Shown one piece after another: positions 43,675-56,214 of a stretch of DNA of 59,089 nt; the first letter of the stretch is position 1; the number at the start of each line of letters is the position of its first letter. The stretch covers positions 1-59,089 of the forward strand of contig KL197749.1 in NCBI GenBank assembly GCA_000697665.1, given 5' to 3'. Origin of the DNA: Jaapia argillacea MUCL 33604. Its lineage: Eukaryota; Basidiomycota; Agaricomycetes; Jaapiales; Jaapiaceae. The notes below the pieces were generated by a model. That model searched no databases. It worked only from the letters and a program-made list of their open reading frames with translations, and was not told the DNA's origin. A program made the translations under genes and the position numbers.

Positions 43675-45507
43675 TTATGCCTTTACATCCTCCTTGACGT
43701 CTCCCAAAACCTCTCCAACCTTGACCTTTTGTCCAGCTCCGACCTTGAACTCGAAGCTTAACGGAGCTTCGAAAACCAGTACAACGGTACTCCCCAAGCA
43801 AAACCCACCCATCTCTTCGCCCTTATTCAGTGGTTTTCCACCAAGGATAGGTGAAGCAGAAGAGTAGGTGGCTTCTGTGTAGGTGCCAGGGGGTGGGTGC
43901 GAACGGCGTGGGTGAAGTTCGTTTGTCCGAAGCGCCTGGAAAAGGGATCAACAAGGTGTAAGGGAGGAGCGAGGAAGAAAGAACCTCACGGAGTCAAAGT
44001 TGATCTTGATGCTCCCGACGTTGGTGGCCCCTACGGGTACCATGCCAAAAAAGCCATGTTTCCACCTTCCCAGCAACGCCACGCGTTCGTTGAGGACGAA
44101 CAAGTTCTGCAGTCGTTTCGCCATGTACGGCGATACCGAGAATAATTCACCTATCAAGGCAAGCGGTTATTAGAACGAGTCCAGTCAAGGGTTCTCTGAG
44201 AAAGGATTCGCACCTACGAAATGTCTCCGTTTTTGTACAATCCATGCAGTGGGACTGTGGAAACGATGGTAATCTCCAGGCGCCAGGTAAATCACAACGA
44301 AATTCAGAGCATGTCCTTCCTGCACGTCACTTCCTGATGTACTCCTTCTCCGCAAAGCTGGTCTGACGCCCATTTCGTATGCCACAGTTGCGTCGTGGGC
44401 GAGGTTATCCTGAACCGACTGGGACGGGTCAAGATGCGTCTGGTCGGGAGTTTGAGTTCCAGAAGACGACGGTGACGGAGTCGACGTAGGTGTTTTCCGA
44501 GGTTGATGTTGTTGAGATTTCGTGGAACCAGACCCGAGTAGGTTACCCAAACTGTATTGGATCCCGTTCACGTTAGCAAACTCTTCGTCTGTCACAACCT
44601 CATGGTTCTTGTTGTCGTGATGCTCGGTCTTCGGGATCTCGATGACTGTCGAGGATGGCGATGAAGGGTTCTCAACTCCTAGGAAGGCGTCTAGGGAGTA
44701 GGTTATCCCTTTCACCTGTTCGACGTGCAAGTCCGAGATGGTCCCAAAGTGAAGGACTTTGCCGTCCGCAGGGCTGACCTGGATTCAAGGCGTCAGCAAG
44801 AATGATTCGTGGCGGACTGAGGCATGATAGAAACACACCAAGACACTATCGGCTATGGGCCTCACACCATCCTTCAACCGCCTATAAAAGAAATCGCCGA
44901 GGCTCTTGTACTGCGTCAGATCTGTGTTTTCGATTTCGTCGAGGTTACATCCGAATATGTAGGAGTAGAGCCGGAAGCCGAATGGGCGGAACCAGACAGG
45001 TAATTCAAGAGAGTTGAGGTAGCCCCATAGTCGGGAAAGGTTGCGTAGAGGAAGAGCTCCCAAGACGTGTACCTGGATGTGGAGAAACCAAGGAGTTGAG
45101 AAAGATTGAATGGAAGTTATGATAGTCCAACGCACCTGCCATGGGCCCTTTAACTTTACTACCTCATTTCCATGCTCGTCCAGATGAACCTCCTTCCCTG
45201 TGTGATTTTTGCGATAATCAATAGCTACGAGGAGTAAAGCCCCGACAGCTAGAGGAAGAGGGTACCATTTCGTTGGAGTATCCTTCCACGCAGCAGAGAG
45301 CCTTTCTAACAAACATTTTTTATGGGTTTCTTTCCTGGACAATCCAAAAGGTGTGTACGAACGGTAAAGAGGACGAGATTTGTCCTTTGCCGATTCTGGT
45401 ATGGGATTTGTGGTGTAGAGACGATAGGTTGCTCTGCTTAGCCGGATTACAGTTGCGAGGTGCAGCCTTGGGACTGGCTTCAGTAACGAGCTTTTGGGAG
45501 CAAGCAT
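43675..45507 (-). CDS. PSD1: Phosphatidylserine decarboxylase, mitochondrial type
   Basis: Converts phosphatidylserine to phosphatidylethanolamine at the inner mitochondrial membrane. Five exons (45507-45136, 45072-44839, 44778-44214, 44150-43990, 43935-43675) sum to 1,593 bases, or 530 residues; introns are 63, 60, 63 and 54 bases. The N-terminus is a basic presequence ([20 protein letters not shown]), followed by a membrane segment ([17 protein letters not shown]). Conserved PSD blocks are [64 protein letters not shown] and [17 protein letters not shown]. The self-cleavage motif LGST, which yields the pyruvoyl cofactor, lies in [18 protein letters not shown] Ser/Thr/Pro-rich insertion of ~70 residues after [10 protein letters not shown] is longer than in yeast Psd1. 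Looks intact. Confidence 0.95.
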
Positions 45508-45939
45508 TACTGGAACATAGACAGTATTCGATGGCTGTCTGCTTTGCGGTCGGCCAACTGGAAAACGATTCCAAGGAGTGGAAAGTATTCAGAACAAGTA
45601 CAGTTTTTGTCCCGTTGCGACTTTGATGTGGTACCACGACGTCACTTCACGATGCCGTTAACCGAGCTTGAACCGAGCCTGGCAGCCTGCCGAAGATATT
45701 CGCAACCCGGTTCTCTGCTTTCATCAACTTCAACCATTACAGAGGATTACAGAGCGGTATGTTGCTTTAGCTTCCACCAACGTCCGGGTAGAATTGACTT
45801 ACGACAGTCATCAGTGCACTCAGATATGTCGACTTCGAAGTCCGAGCCGGGTTTCATTCGGAACCAGGAAGTCGAGCCGCGAACGCGACTGACATGACCT
45901 CCCAGAGTCGTGGGCGACGTACTTTCATCACGCGAACAT
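45508..45939. other. Intergenic, PSD promoter side
   Basis: 5' flank of the minus-strand PSD gene. Short plus-strand frames here have no recognisable domain. Confidence 0.35.
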
Positions 45940-46500
45940 CGATTCCACTGGCTGAATAATCGGGTATCTCACTCGGACGGGAAATGGCTAAGGGAGGTCG
46001 ACATCTCCCTCCTATACATAGGGCGGGCCATTCCTTCAGTTGGAGGATTTCAACTCAAGGCAACACCTATGAGCAGCGTACCATTGATGCAATGGTTGCT
46101 CCACCGCTCAGGCCACATTCGCTTTCATCGTGGTTGTCTAACCATTACCGCGTTTTCATCGGCTATCGACTGCCTCCCCCAGAGCGTTGCCTCGAAATCT
46201 TCACCCCGCACGCCGGATGCTGTAGAGAGTCAAACCCAGTCCCCTCGTGGAGTCCTAGGGTCCTATGCTTCCAAACTGCACGCCCTTGCTTGAATGTGTT
46301 GACACGCGGGGGCTTCCGGCTTGCGAATATCTGATCCACCCCACGTCGCACCCCGCCTTCACTCTCTGCTTGGTTCCTGTCAGATCCAGCTTCATTGGAG
46401 GCAGTTCACTAGTTTGTCCCTCGGTTCCAGGTTGCGAGGCCAGTGCCCAAGTTTTCTTCAGGAATACGGTGTCCACAGCAACGCCGTCGATACCAACCTC
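45940..46500 (+). pseudogene. Decayed F-box/LRR gene
   Basis: Several blocks of the F-box family occur in the right order but in different frames. GKWLREVDISLL near 45983 parallels SRWREVALRTPSLW in F-box gene 3. MQWLLHRSGH near 46090 parallels QRWLQRSGGRP. CTPLLECVDTRGLPACEYL near 46275 parallels GTPLLESIKIQALP. HWRQFTSLSLGSRL near 46395 parallels LPWAQLTSLHFGVGF, followed by a C...FLQE segment matching CLQKLQE. The F-box itself is not recognisable. Frameshifts and stop codons lie between the blocks. It is closest in order and wording to the intact neighbour at 48793-50127, so it is probably a tandem copy of it. Confidence 0.7.
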
Positions 46501-48792
46501 GCATTCCTCGACAACCCCTTTGTCCAACGATTGTATCGTATCCGCTGTCGTGGCGAGGGAACCAGAGTACCACTTCTTTCCGCAAACGATCCTCCCGCAG
46601 TGCCTAGATCCTAGGCTCTTTGCGCCATTCCATAACTCCCAGCAGTTTATGGGTGTTGTTGGGCTGCAACATTTGAATTGGTCCCCCCGCGCTGAAAAGC
46701 CTCGCGGTTCTTATGTACTTTATGTGTGGCATGGCCATGCTTGCCCCGCGAGAATGACCTTGTGTCTCTACTCAATCAACCCAGGTTCGTTCTGTGTGTA
46801 ATTTCCCCCTTGATTCGTCCCTGAAAAATAAAATCCTCTGCAGAAGACCGCAAGCTACGGTAGTCTGGCCACGATCTCAACCTGTCATTCCCGCATCACG
46901 GTCGAACTCATCGTTTCTTTTCAAAGCAACTCCTACTTATCCGAAGGCGCCCGACAGACTCCTCCACCCGGTCCGGCCACTCTTCCTCATCCGGAGAATC
47001 TTACACCATGGTCGACGTGAAGGCTCTCTTCCATACTCCACCGTGCCAAATGCCATCTCCGTCGGAAGGGTCACTCATATGATATATCGGACTTCCCCGA
47101 CCACCCTACTTCCCGCCAGCCCCATCTTACTTCATTCATTGGGGTCTCACCATCTACCTCGATGTCAAGCCTCGCATCCGTCGGGACCCTGTATTCCTGT
47201 CCATGGTCTCCCAGATCGATCTGGCCATTCATGATCGTAACGTATTCAGAACCCTTCACCTCAACGGACAGGAACTTCGAATTTTATTCGGAACCCCTAC
47301 GTCTCTGTGTCAGCATTGCCGACCATTTCAGCGAACAATCAATGCCCTTCATAGAAGGGTTAACTCCCCCCTTAGATGTCTTGAAGTGGCGGATTTTCTT
47401 GCGCCAGACGCTGGGTCGTCTTTCCATCCGGCGCTCGGATCGTCACGGTGTCGCAAGGAATGGATCCAAACACCATACACCCCCTTAACTCCAGCGGGCG
47501 AGTTCTCATGCTACGAGATTCCCATAGCAACTGCCTTCACGGCATTCGCCTGCATAGTCGGTTTAGCTTCTATCGGATTCAACTGCGCTGGAGGTAGTTG
47601 ACTTGTGTTTCGCTCGATGTCGGGCCTCTGGACGGTCCACGAGCCCGTATCTGACGTTTCTTCGTACCAATCTTGTGAATTGCGAAGTGGTTATCCTTAG
47701 ATCGACATGAGTCTTTCCAGGCTTGCTCCGAGACGCGACACCGCCAAAACCTCCCCTGCCTTGTGTCCACAGCGATAACGTCGTGATCGGCCCTTCGTTC
47801 CTCGACCATCTGTCCAATCATTCCATCACTTTCCGGCGGCAGACGGCGAGATCGGGCGCTAAGCTTCTCGGATCAAACGATCCTCCCACACCATGAAGAT
47901 CCCGAATCCCTTTATTCCACTCCACAACCACCGGCTGCAGATGGTCATTTTTAGACCCAACACCAATGCTAGAAGAACCCTGACTCGCCTTGTCCATGCA
48001 TCGTGATTGACTTGTCCCCACCGACTGCTTAATGGAGTTTTTAGTCGCTCGTTCCTCGAGCGATGAGGTTGAATCTTGCCTCGTTAGCTTCAGCACGTGC
48101 TCCCAAGCCTGTCGTTTTCGTTGGGTAAATTCTAATACTGCCACTGGAGATGACCTTCAAGATAGTTGTCGGGCCCTTTGGTATGTACGGCAGGGCTATG
48201 ACCATGTTACAATATTGATGGCCAATGTCAACCCTTCGTTCGTCCTTTTAATATCTGCGTCATTTCTCCCATCATTTCCATCACTCCGCAGGGATACCAT
48301 GAATGCTATGGAAGAAAATCGTATAACCCCCAAGCTGTCCCAGCCTGTATTAGTCGCGCGCGACTGCGACCATGACCATCGTCATTTCTGATTCCCCATG
48401 CCAGATCCGAATAACCTTCGGGCTCACTCACGCCTAGCGCCCGAATATCCCGGCCCATAGTTGACCACCATCAAACCTAATCGACGAAGAAGCACTAAAC
48501 CGCCCCTCCATTTCCAAACCTCTGAGTGTGACACCGACTTGCGGTTTTGGAATCGGGGCTTGACATAAGTGTTGTAGACTGTGGACCTTTGAGGTGCTTG
48601 ACCATTTAATGATTATGTGTCACAACGTCATTTCCATGGTTGCAAATCCCAGTTTTATTCCAACCAACTCTCCTCCCCACGCCGGTTGAACTGGGATCAC
48701 TTTGGAGCCTAGATTCGTCAGGTCGGTATGTTCCATTGGCTCTTGAAGTATTTGTGTCCACTCACTTTGGATATTGCCCTTCCCAGAGGACA
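46501..48792. other. Degenerate stretch upstream of F-box gene 3
   Basis: Short frames only. 46501-47600 may contain further F-box decay, for example VFRTLHLNGQEL-like words near 47230, but I could not anchor it to a domain. A minus-strand frame of 108 codons at 47818-48144 has no known motif and no neighbouring exons I could join. The upstream in-frame extension of F-box gene 3 from 48640 has no ATG before 48793. Confidence 0.35.
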
Positions 48793-50127
48793 ATGCCTTC
48801 CTCGAAACAGCCTTCATCGCTCAACGATCACGCATCAAAGGATCCTCTTCTCGAATCGCCCATTCGCAAGGTTCCAGCTGAAGTACTGTCGAAGATCTTC
48901 GTTGATAGTCTCCCAGACGACAAGTTCATGTCTCCCGACGCGAACGCGACGCCTCTCCTCGTCACGCAGATTAATAGTCGTTGGAGAGAGGTTGCCCTGC
49001 GAACTCCCTCCCTATGGTGCTCGTTCGACTGGAAAGTGTCGCATACCAGGGACATATATATGGCTCAGTCGTTCACTGTGCAAAGGTGGCTCCAGCGCTC
49101 GGGTGGTCGTCCACTCTCGTTGCGCTTGATCGCCTCTGAGCATCACCCATCGACGGATTATGGACCATGTTCTCCGGAGCATTGTCTCCAAATGGTGATG
49201 CCGTACGCGCAGCGCTGGAAGATTCTCGAACTATATCTCCCCGCACATTGGTGCAGCTGTCTTCAGTACCTCGACTCAATGGGCACTCCACTGCTTGAAA
49301 GCATCAAGATTCAAGCACTTCCAGAAGGCGCGAATCCCGCTTTCCTCGCCAAGGCTCCACGCCTTTCCCATGTTGACCTCCGCTTCCCCTTTACGACCCA
49401 CTCGACCATACTTCCCTGGGCACAGCTGACCAGTCTTCACTTTGGTGTCGGGTTTCCGGGCCTCGTCACCACAGAATGTCTTCAGAAACTCCAGGAATGT
49501 ACCAGTCTCTTGCACTGCACCCTCATCGGCATTGCACAGGTGGATCCTTCCATGGATAGCCCCGTAACTCTACCGAAACTTCAGTCGCTATTCCTCCACG
49601 CCGCCGTCGACGTCGCTCTACTTCTTGACAGCCTTCTTCTGCCAAAACTAGAGCAGCTTCGCCTCTCCTACCCTAGTGGCGTGGATCCATCCCCAAGCCG
49701 GCCTATCATCTCTTTGATTGAACGGTCCTCATGTGTCATAAAGCACCTTCGACTCTCAACCCAATTTTCCAGCGACGAGGGGCTCTTGGACGTATTGCGG
49801 AACACTCCGCTACTGGAGACCTTGAAAGTTGCTGATGAGGACCTCGTGCTATCTGCACACTTTATGGAGCGTTTAACGATTCATCCTGTCATTGGTGACG
49901 ACCCCTCGGACCATGCGTCTCATATGCTTCCAAACCTTAGGTACCTGTACCTCAAAGGCAACGTCACCTCCTCCGCTGTCGAACTTGCTCAGATGGTTCG
50001 TTCCCGTTGGAATACCACGAGGCTCGAGGAGGTCCATATCACATCGAGTTCAATCTCTGAGGCCCTGGAATCCTCTTTGAAATTGGATGACTGTATCGAT
50101 GCAGGATTGATCTTCGTCGTCGAGTAA
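48793..50127 (+). CDS. F-box/LRR-like protein (F-box gene 3)
   Basis: Single-exon 444-residue F-box protein, a probable SCF ligase adaptor. I start at ATG 48793 (MPSSKQPSSLN). The frame is open 153 bases further upstream but without an ATG, so an upstream exon is possible; relatives in this window carry a coiled helix there that is lacking here. The F-box is at about residues 18-40 (ESPIRKVPAEVLSKIFVDSLP). It is followed by TPLLVTQINSRWREVALRTP, RWLQRSGGRPLSLRL, LRR-like units (LPWAQLTSLHFG; LPKLQSLFLHAAVDV) and the C-terminal LAQMVRSRWNTTRLEEVHI block. The frame is intact. Ends 765 bases from the stop of the truncated dynein gene (convergent). Confidence 0.87.
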   Translation: MPSSKQPSSLNDHASKDPLLESPIRKVPAEVLSKIFVDSLPDDKFMSPDANATPLLVTQINSRWREVALRTPSLWCSFDWKVSHTRDIYMAQSFTVQRWLQRSGGRPLSLRLIASEHHPSTDYGPCSPEHCLQMVMPYAQRWKILELYLPAHWCSCLQYLDSMGTPLLESIKIQALPEGANPAFLAKAPRLSHVDLRFPFTTHSTILPWAQLTSLHFGVGFPGLVTTECLQKLQECTSLLHCTLIGIAQVDPSMDSPVTLPKLQSLFLHAAVDVALLLDSLLLPKLEQLRLSYPSGVDPSPSRPIISLIERSSCVIKHLRLSTQFSSDEGLLDVLRNTPLLETLKVADEDLVLSAHFMERLTIHPVIGDDPSDHASHMLPNLRYLYLKGNVTSSAVELAQMVRSRWNTTRLEEVHITSSSISEALESSLKLDDCIDAGLIFVVE

Positions 50128-50891
50128 TTCTCCTCGTTGCCAGAGTCACCTGTTGGTTGTGAGCCCAGTTTCTATTGCTTTCCGACTCCCTATTTTGTCG
50201 AGCATAATTGGTCTCTTCCACTACAGTTCATGCGTCGTCCCGCGTTCCTCAAATATGACAATGATTTAAGGGAGATCGGGATTTGCAGCGACCCACGTTT
50301 TGGAAAGAGTGCAAGAATGTTAAGATCAAGCTTGACATCGTTGCAGACTCGACCCTCCTAGTCACACCATCCTCCCTGTGCTGGCCCACTGCGCAACCTC
50401 TGGGCCTTCACCTGTGCGTGGAGCGAAGTTGACCTATTGTGGGACCACTCTCGGAGCACTTTTGCCACATCGTACGCCAAGGTACCTTTGACTTGAGCTT
50501 ACCTGATTGGATGCACGACTCGAGGGTACACTCGTCAAGATGCTTTGCGAAGCCAGGGCTTGGGAAGAGTTCAGGTTGAGAGTGTTACTAACGTGTGATC
50601 AAGAACCATCCTCGTTGACGGATTGTCAGAACGAAGGTTTGGTTTCCACTCGATGTCAAGTGCGACCAATATTTTGCTCTACACCGTCCTTCAACCGTTG
50701 ATACCGTCGATTGCAATCCTATAATCCACGCTGTACAAGTAGATCATGAAATGTGTTCCTCCATTAGTCATTATAATGAACAAATACAAGATCCGAGAAT
50801 GCAAAGAGTGTAGGAGGTACATAAGTAAGTGCGGGAACATGAAAGTAAAGTAAGGAATGACTGTGGGCGTACCTCACCCATTAACGAACGC
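50128..50891. other. Junction zone between F-box gene 3 and truncated dynein
   Basis: No gene or dynein-like sequence is found on either strand. In particular the minus strand lacks the conserved block expected next in a dynein tail (TFITFVQDLK-type). Somewhere in or at the edge of this interval dynein homology is lost. Confidence 0.5.
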
Positions 50892-53800
50892 TCAATATCT
50901 ACGAGAACTTCCCACTAGACCTTCTATCGAATGATGCTCCAGGTCGTTCCTCGCCTTCAGGATGGCTGCGTGCATCTCCTTCATCGCATTCCCAAGCTTC
51001 TGGCCAAACCTATTCATGATATCCCGCTGCCATGAATCGTATTTCGCGTTGACTCTGGATTGGACTTGTTCGTAGTCGATGACGCAAACTCCAAATGACT
51101 TTTGAGTCTCTGAGGTATCGAATGTCGATCGTGCCTTCTTGATCTCCGTCAGCAGTTGCTGCCAGTGGGCCAGGGAGTCCCCGAGACGGTTAAAGACATA
51201 TTCTGCCTCGAGGTCCCATAGCGACTGGAACTGAAGCCATTTGCCGACGTAGTCCTTCAGTTGTTGTACCTTATTCTCGATAAGAGAGAATGGGCGTTCG
51301 AGGGTATTGTCGGGGAAACGTGTTAACTACATTGTCGCATATCAGCACTTGATACCAGAGCGACAATATGCAAACCACTCACCAGCGATGTGTAAGATGT
51401 TTCTGCCACAGCAACGCCTTGCATTTGCAACCCGATCTCATATCGTGAACTCTGGATTCGTCGAAGTCGACACACAATGCCTGTAATGGCATGGGGTTGT
51501 GAGTTCGAGAGGTACAACGACGACAAAAACAAGCCAACCTAGCCAGTCGTGCAATTGCCGTACCCATGTGTGGCGCGCGTGTTCTATCGGTGGATCCAGG
51601 AAAATCACCTGGTTCTGTATCCGGATCTCGTGGACGATAGGTTTCAGAGTCATACTCCCTTCGAGGGCCTAAGAGAGTGCATATACTCAGTGAATGGCCA
51701 ACACGCAGAAGCGAGCAGTCATACCTTCTCATCCTTAAGACGCTTGTCGCCTCGACGTTTGTTTGTGATATCTCGTAAAGCGACCGTATCTCGTCGACTA
51801 TCTCCATCATCAGCCCGATCGAATTCCGTGCACCAAACCTGGATTATATGCGACAGCCGATGCAAGAGAATTCCCTCAATCTGTTTGTCGAGTTCGGCTA
51901 CCCAGTGATCCAAGTTGGCGTAACCTTCGAGGTTCAGCCGGTCGATCTACAGGTGAGGAAGAGGGGCCTAATTAGTTGGCGAATAGGGAAACCAGAAAGA
52001 ATCTCACAGCGGCTTGGATCTTGCCAAGAAGTTCGGAAAACGCTTCGCTTGTGTACGGACATGTGGCTAGATCTTCAACTGCACGGGAGATGTCTTTGTA
52101 CAGGTCAATCACGTTGTTTGTCTTGTCCTAAGCCCATTATCTATATGAGAGGAGTCGATGATGGCACCAGCATATAGCTCACCTGAAGGACTGACACCAC
52201 GCTAGCAAACTCTCGAACAAATTGAATATGACGATTGTCTCCTCGTCCATCAGCAGTCGAGACGTATCTTGCGGTATCATACTGATTGACAAAGTAATCC
52301 CATCGAATGTTCATGCCTAATCAAACCCATCAGAACGCAAGAACAATGTGAACAAAAGAGAGTTCAACGCACCTCTCGAAACCATTCTCTGAGCTTCATT
52401 CCTGTACTCCGCCACAAGCCACTCGATCCCCTTATTATTCTCCACCAAATCCAACGTCTGGCCATAAGTCCTAACAGTCTCCATCAAACTAACAGCATGC
52501 GGATAAACCCTCTTCGCATCCTTGGCCATATTCGTAATCGCATGCGGTACCTGGAAGTTCAACCACAACAAATTCCTCACTTCCTTGAAAAGCGTGATAA
52601 TCTGTGGATCAAAATTGACAGCCAGCTGGAATCCACCTCCTCGTAATCGGATGATCTCGAAGAGACGACCGTTGACACCCATATCTCGTCGATTGATATC
52701 GTGGAGCCACGCATCGTAGACAGGTCGAGTATCAAGTTTCTTGCGGAACGCCGCGGATTCGGATTGGAGTTTCTGACCTTCAGCATATAGTTCCCAACCT
52801 TTACCAAGGACGTCTTCAACTCGTTTCATATAGGTGAGGAGTTGTCGCTCGATTTGACGCGCCCAAATGATAGCGCCAGCTATTGGTGGTAGGTCCCGCA
52901 TTTGCGACATGTGATAGGCTTCCGAGAATCGATATTGTGTCTTGAACTGTAACCGTTGGTCCCAGTCAGCCGTGCACCAACGATTTATGAAATGGATATG
53001 CCAAACCTTGTCGTGCAACCGCTTGATATCCTCCTTCACGGAATCGATAAGTTGGGTCTGGTATTCTTGAATGGCTCCCCTAATCTGGAGCGAATGTCAA
53101 CTGCCATCCATCCAGACAAGTCAGGAAATCCCACCTTTGGTCGAACGAAAAGAGCATTAAACTTCGAAAAGACCCTAAACATCTCATTCGCATTCCTCGC
53201 CGTACCCAACCTATCCCTCAAACGCGCAATAATCTGATTCTCAACCCTCGCAACCCGCTCATTATACGCATTCTCAGCCGCAACCCAAATCTCCGTTCCC
53301 TCTAATCAAGTGTCAGCTCCAAGGTCATCAACCAACCAAACGCACACTCAGAACTCACCAACAGAAACATCCAAAACATCAATCCTCTTCATAACCTCAT
53401 AAGCCTCCTTAACCTCTTCCTCCATATCCATCCCACCAACCTCCATCCCCCCAAGCCCCTTCGTAGGCCCAGTCATAACAGCCAACTGCTCATGCTGTTT
53501 CCTCCAATCCCTCAAATACCTAACCCTCTCCTGCAACTTCGCATGGGCAGCCACAACCTTAATCGGAATGAACTTTTCAGCTCTCTTCCTCGTAACCTCC
53601 CTAGCAACATTCGTAAACTCCTTAATCAAATCTTCCCACGTTCGGAATATCGTCAGAGTTTGAGTGAGTAGGCGTTCGAATGTGTCGTAGGGTTGGAAAG
53701 GGAGTCGGTGGGAGGTTAGGACGCGGAGGAGTTGGTCGTTAAAATCTCGTGAGATCGCTTCGACTAGAGGGAGTGCGCGACGGATTGGGTATGGGGATAG

Positions 53801-55347
53801 TTTGAGTTTGCGGTTGATATGACCAAAGATGAGAACTAGAGATTCTTGGATTCTGTCGAGGTCTGTAGCGGAGAGTAATTCGTTCAGCGGGAATTCTTTC
53901 ATAAGTTGGTTGTACTTGTGGACTGTCCCCCAAAAAATAAAAACCATCAGCAAAGACCACCTGAAACCAGATGAGGGGGAAACGCGCACGCACCGACATC
54001 GGTAGCATCCTTCAACCCAGTATCAGCAATAAAACTAACCGTAGCATGAAACCTCTTCGCGTTCCTCAAACAATCCATAACCATCCCAACCTCCTCACTC
54101 CTCAGCTGAGCCTCGATCCCTTCCAACGCCCTCTCCAAACTCAACCAAAAATTGATCTCCTGACTAGCCGTACCACTACTAACATCCCTACTCAATTTCG
54201 TCACGGCTTGTATGCTCTTGATCCACGCGTTCACGTGAGAGTGAAGGGTGTTTAGGAAGGTGGAGTCTGTTAGGAGTTTGGGGGGGATGTGGGAGAGGGA
54301 GGGACGGGAGTTTGATGCGTGGGCTTGTTCGACGGCTTTTTGGATGACGGGGTGGATTATTAGGTGCGTTTCGGGGATTTCGACATTTTGTTGGAGGTGG
54401 AGGAGTGAGAGCTCAAGTTCGGCGAATTTCTTCTTTGTCATCGGGATACCTAATGTGAGAGAGGAGTAGGTCCATAAGCCAAATGAAAGATGACATAGAC
54501 GCGTAACACTCACCCATCTTGGTATCACCACCATCCTTCCCTCCGCCACGTGCCCCGACGAAAGCATCAAACCATGGCTTGACACCGTTACTCACTACAG
54601 CGTGTAAACTCTCGTAAGGTGTCTCGTCTCCACCGAAAAGATTCAAGATATGAAGTTGTGATGCGAGTGGTGTGATAGGATCTAACGTCGGTGTCCGTTT
54701 GATGAGAGCGATGGTCATAACGTGTGAAGGGGTATACGTCAATTGCGGTGATAGCTTGTAAAGAAATGATGGTGGTGCATCCTCTATAAACGCGTTCAGT
54801 CGTTCCGATACCCACCCGAATGAGATCCAACAAGCAGCTCACCTTCGACTTCATCCCTCACTTTCACAACATACATCACACCACCCCCTTCAGCCGCGAA
54901 CCTCGACACTCGCTCATCAAAGTCATCATCAAACAAGGATTCCAGATCTTGAGGGGCAGCGCCGATCAGAGGTGGCAGCAGAGCAAACAAGTAATCGCGA
55001 AAAATGGCCGAGTCGAAAGCTGCCGCGGCTGTAGTTGTCGTAGAGGCAATAGTAGCAGTTTCCATTGGCCCGTCGGGTGAATGTAAACCATTGACACCGT
55101 TCGTTCCGTTGGTAGGCGGTAGAGGGGTCAAGGGTGGTTCGGGAGTGGCCATGACGCGTTCGGAAGAGGACCTCGACGATATTGAAGGGGCAACAACAGC
55201 CTCTGTGGGCTCTGATGGTCCTACAATGCTGCTTAAGCTAGCGATTCTCGACTTTGAAGACTTTCTCGAGGCCCAGGAGAGGAATCGTGGAAGAGTTTTG
55301 CGGTAATTTGAGAAATAGTACTGGGTGTGGGTTGATTCAGCAGACAT
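50892..55347 (-). CDS. Cytoplasmic dynein heavy chain, N-terminal tail only
   Basis: The protein starts [20 protein letters not shown] at ATG 55347 and reads through about a dozen exons as a fungal cytoplasmic dynein tail (DHC_N1): [95 protein letters not shown] and [20 protein letters not shown]. The last exon (from about 51328) gives [20 protein letters not shown] and [16 protein letters not shown], then reads into intron-like sequence and stops at 50892-50894. That is about 1,250-1,300 residues; complete heavy chains are about 4,500 and carry six AAA motor domains. No motor exon is found in this window. The tail exons have no frameshift that I can see. It may be a truncated duplicate or one side of a rearrangement. 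The tail alone could dimerise and bind intermediate chains but cannot walk. Confidence 0.88.
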
Positions 55348-56214
55348 TTTTTGGAGGTTGAGGGCATATTGGATTCAGTGAAACTTACGAAGATATGGCG
55401 AGCTTTGCCTGCTGCTCGATATCCCAACGAGGTTTACGCACGACCAGCGCCTTGCAAGTGAGGTGGAGATTGGAGGCAACGACTGTAACACCGTGACCAA
55501 ACACTCCCAGTTTGGCAGTACCTCCGTATGTTTTTTCTTGCTTCTGACGCCCATGTCCCGATCAACCCTGAAGTCACTATCGAATCAATATCTATCCTGG
55601 AGGGCAGAATACTGGAGACTATGATAGCTGCTACTGAACTTGTGTCCCTGTTATTTTCCGCTGCACCACAAACGCGAGGTCGTGCTCCTATATTTGAATC
55701 CACCCAAGTTGCTCAAATCACCTTGCACCTAGGCCAGAATACCTTCGCAGAAGGTCGTGGCATAGTGATCACCTCTCCCAAGCAATAGTATGTCCTACAG
55801 GTTCGGCCGGTCGCGTTCTAGCTCTCCTCTGATTTGTTTGTTGTCCGAGATAATCCCCACAAGAGCATGTCATTTGAATGAGGTCAAAGGTCGACCCGGT
55901 CAACCTCCTAGTTCTCAGCTCAAGTAAATTATCGATGGATGTCTGTGTACGACGAGTCGGATGACATTATGTTTCGGCATTGACACCAAATCGACAGCTA
56001 CAATCATTAACATACCTCCATTACAGTCGGCTTTCGCAGTATTGCTTCCTCGGGTTCACACAATCGTAGTAGAAAACACAAATATTCATTCTCATCGCGT
56101 ACAAAACGCAATCATACAAGAATCCTTCAGGCATCGTAGCCATCCCAAGGACGTGAAAATCAGAATCCAACAAAAAAGCGAGAAATGGTTGCCAAAAATT
56201 GCCCAAGACCGAAG
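55348..56214. other. Intergenic, dynein promoter side
   Basis: 5' flank of the truncated dynein gene. A plus-strand frame of 86 codons (55528-55788) has no known domain. A minus-strand frame at 56218-56021 is Cys-containing (VFYYDCVNPRKQYC) and is discussed with the next feature. Confidence 0.35.

Noticed and set aside
46205-46230. Reverse-strand GGTTTGACTCT resembling a tRNA B box
   Set aside because: It lacks the TTCRA core, and no matching A box or acceptor stem was found at tRNA distance.
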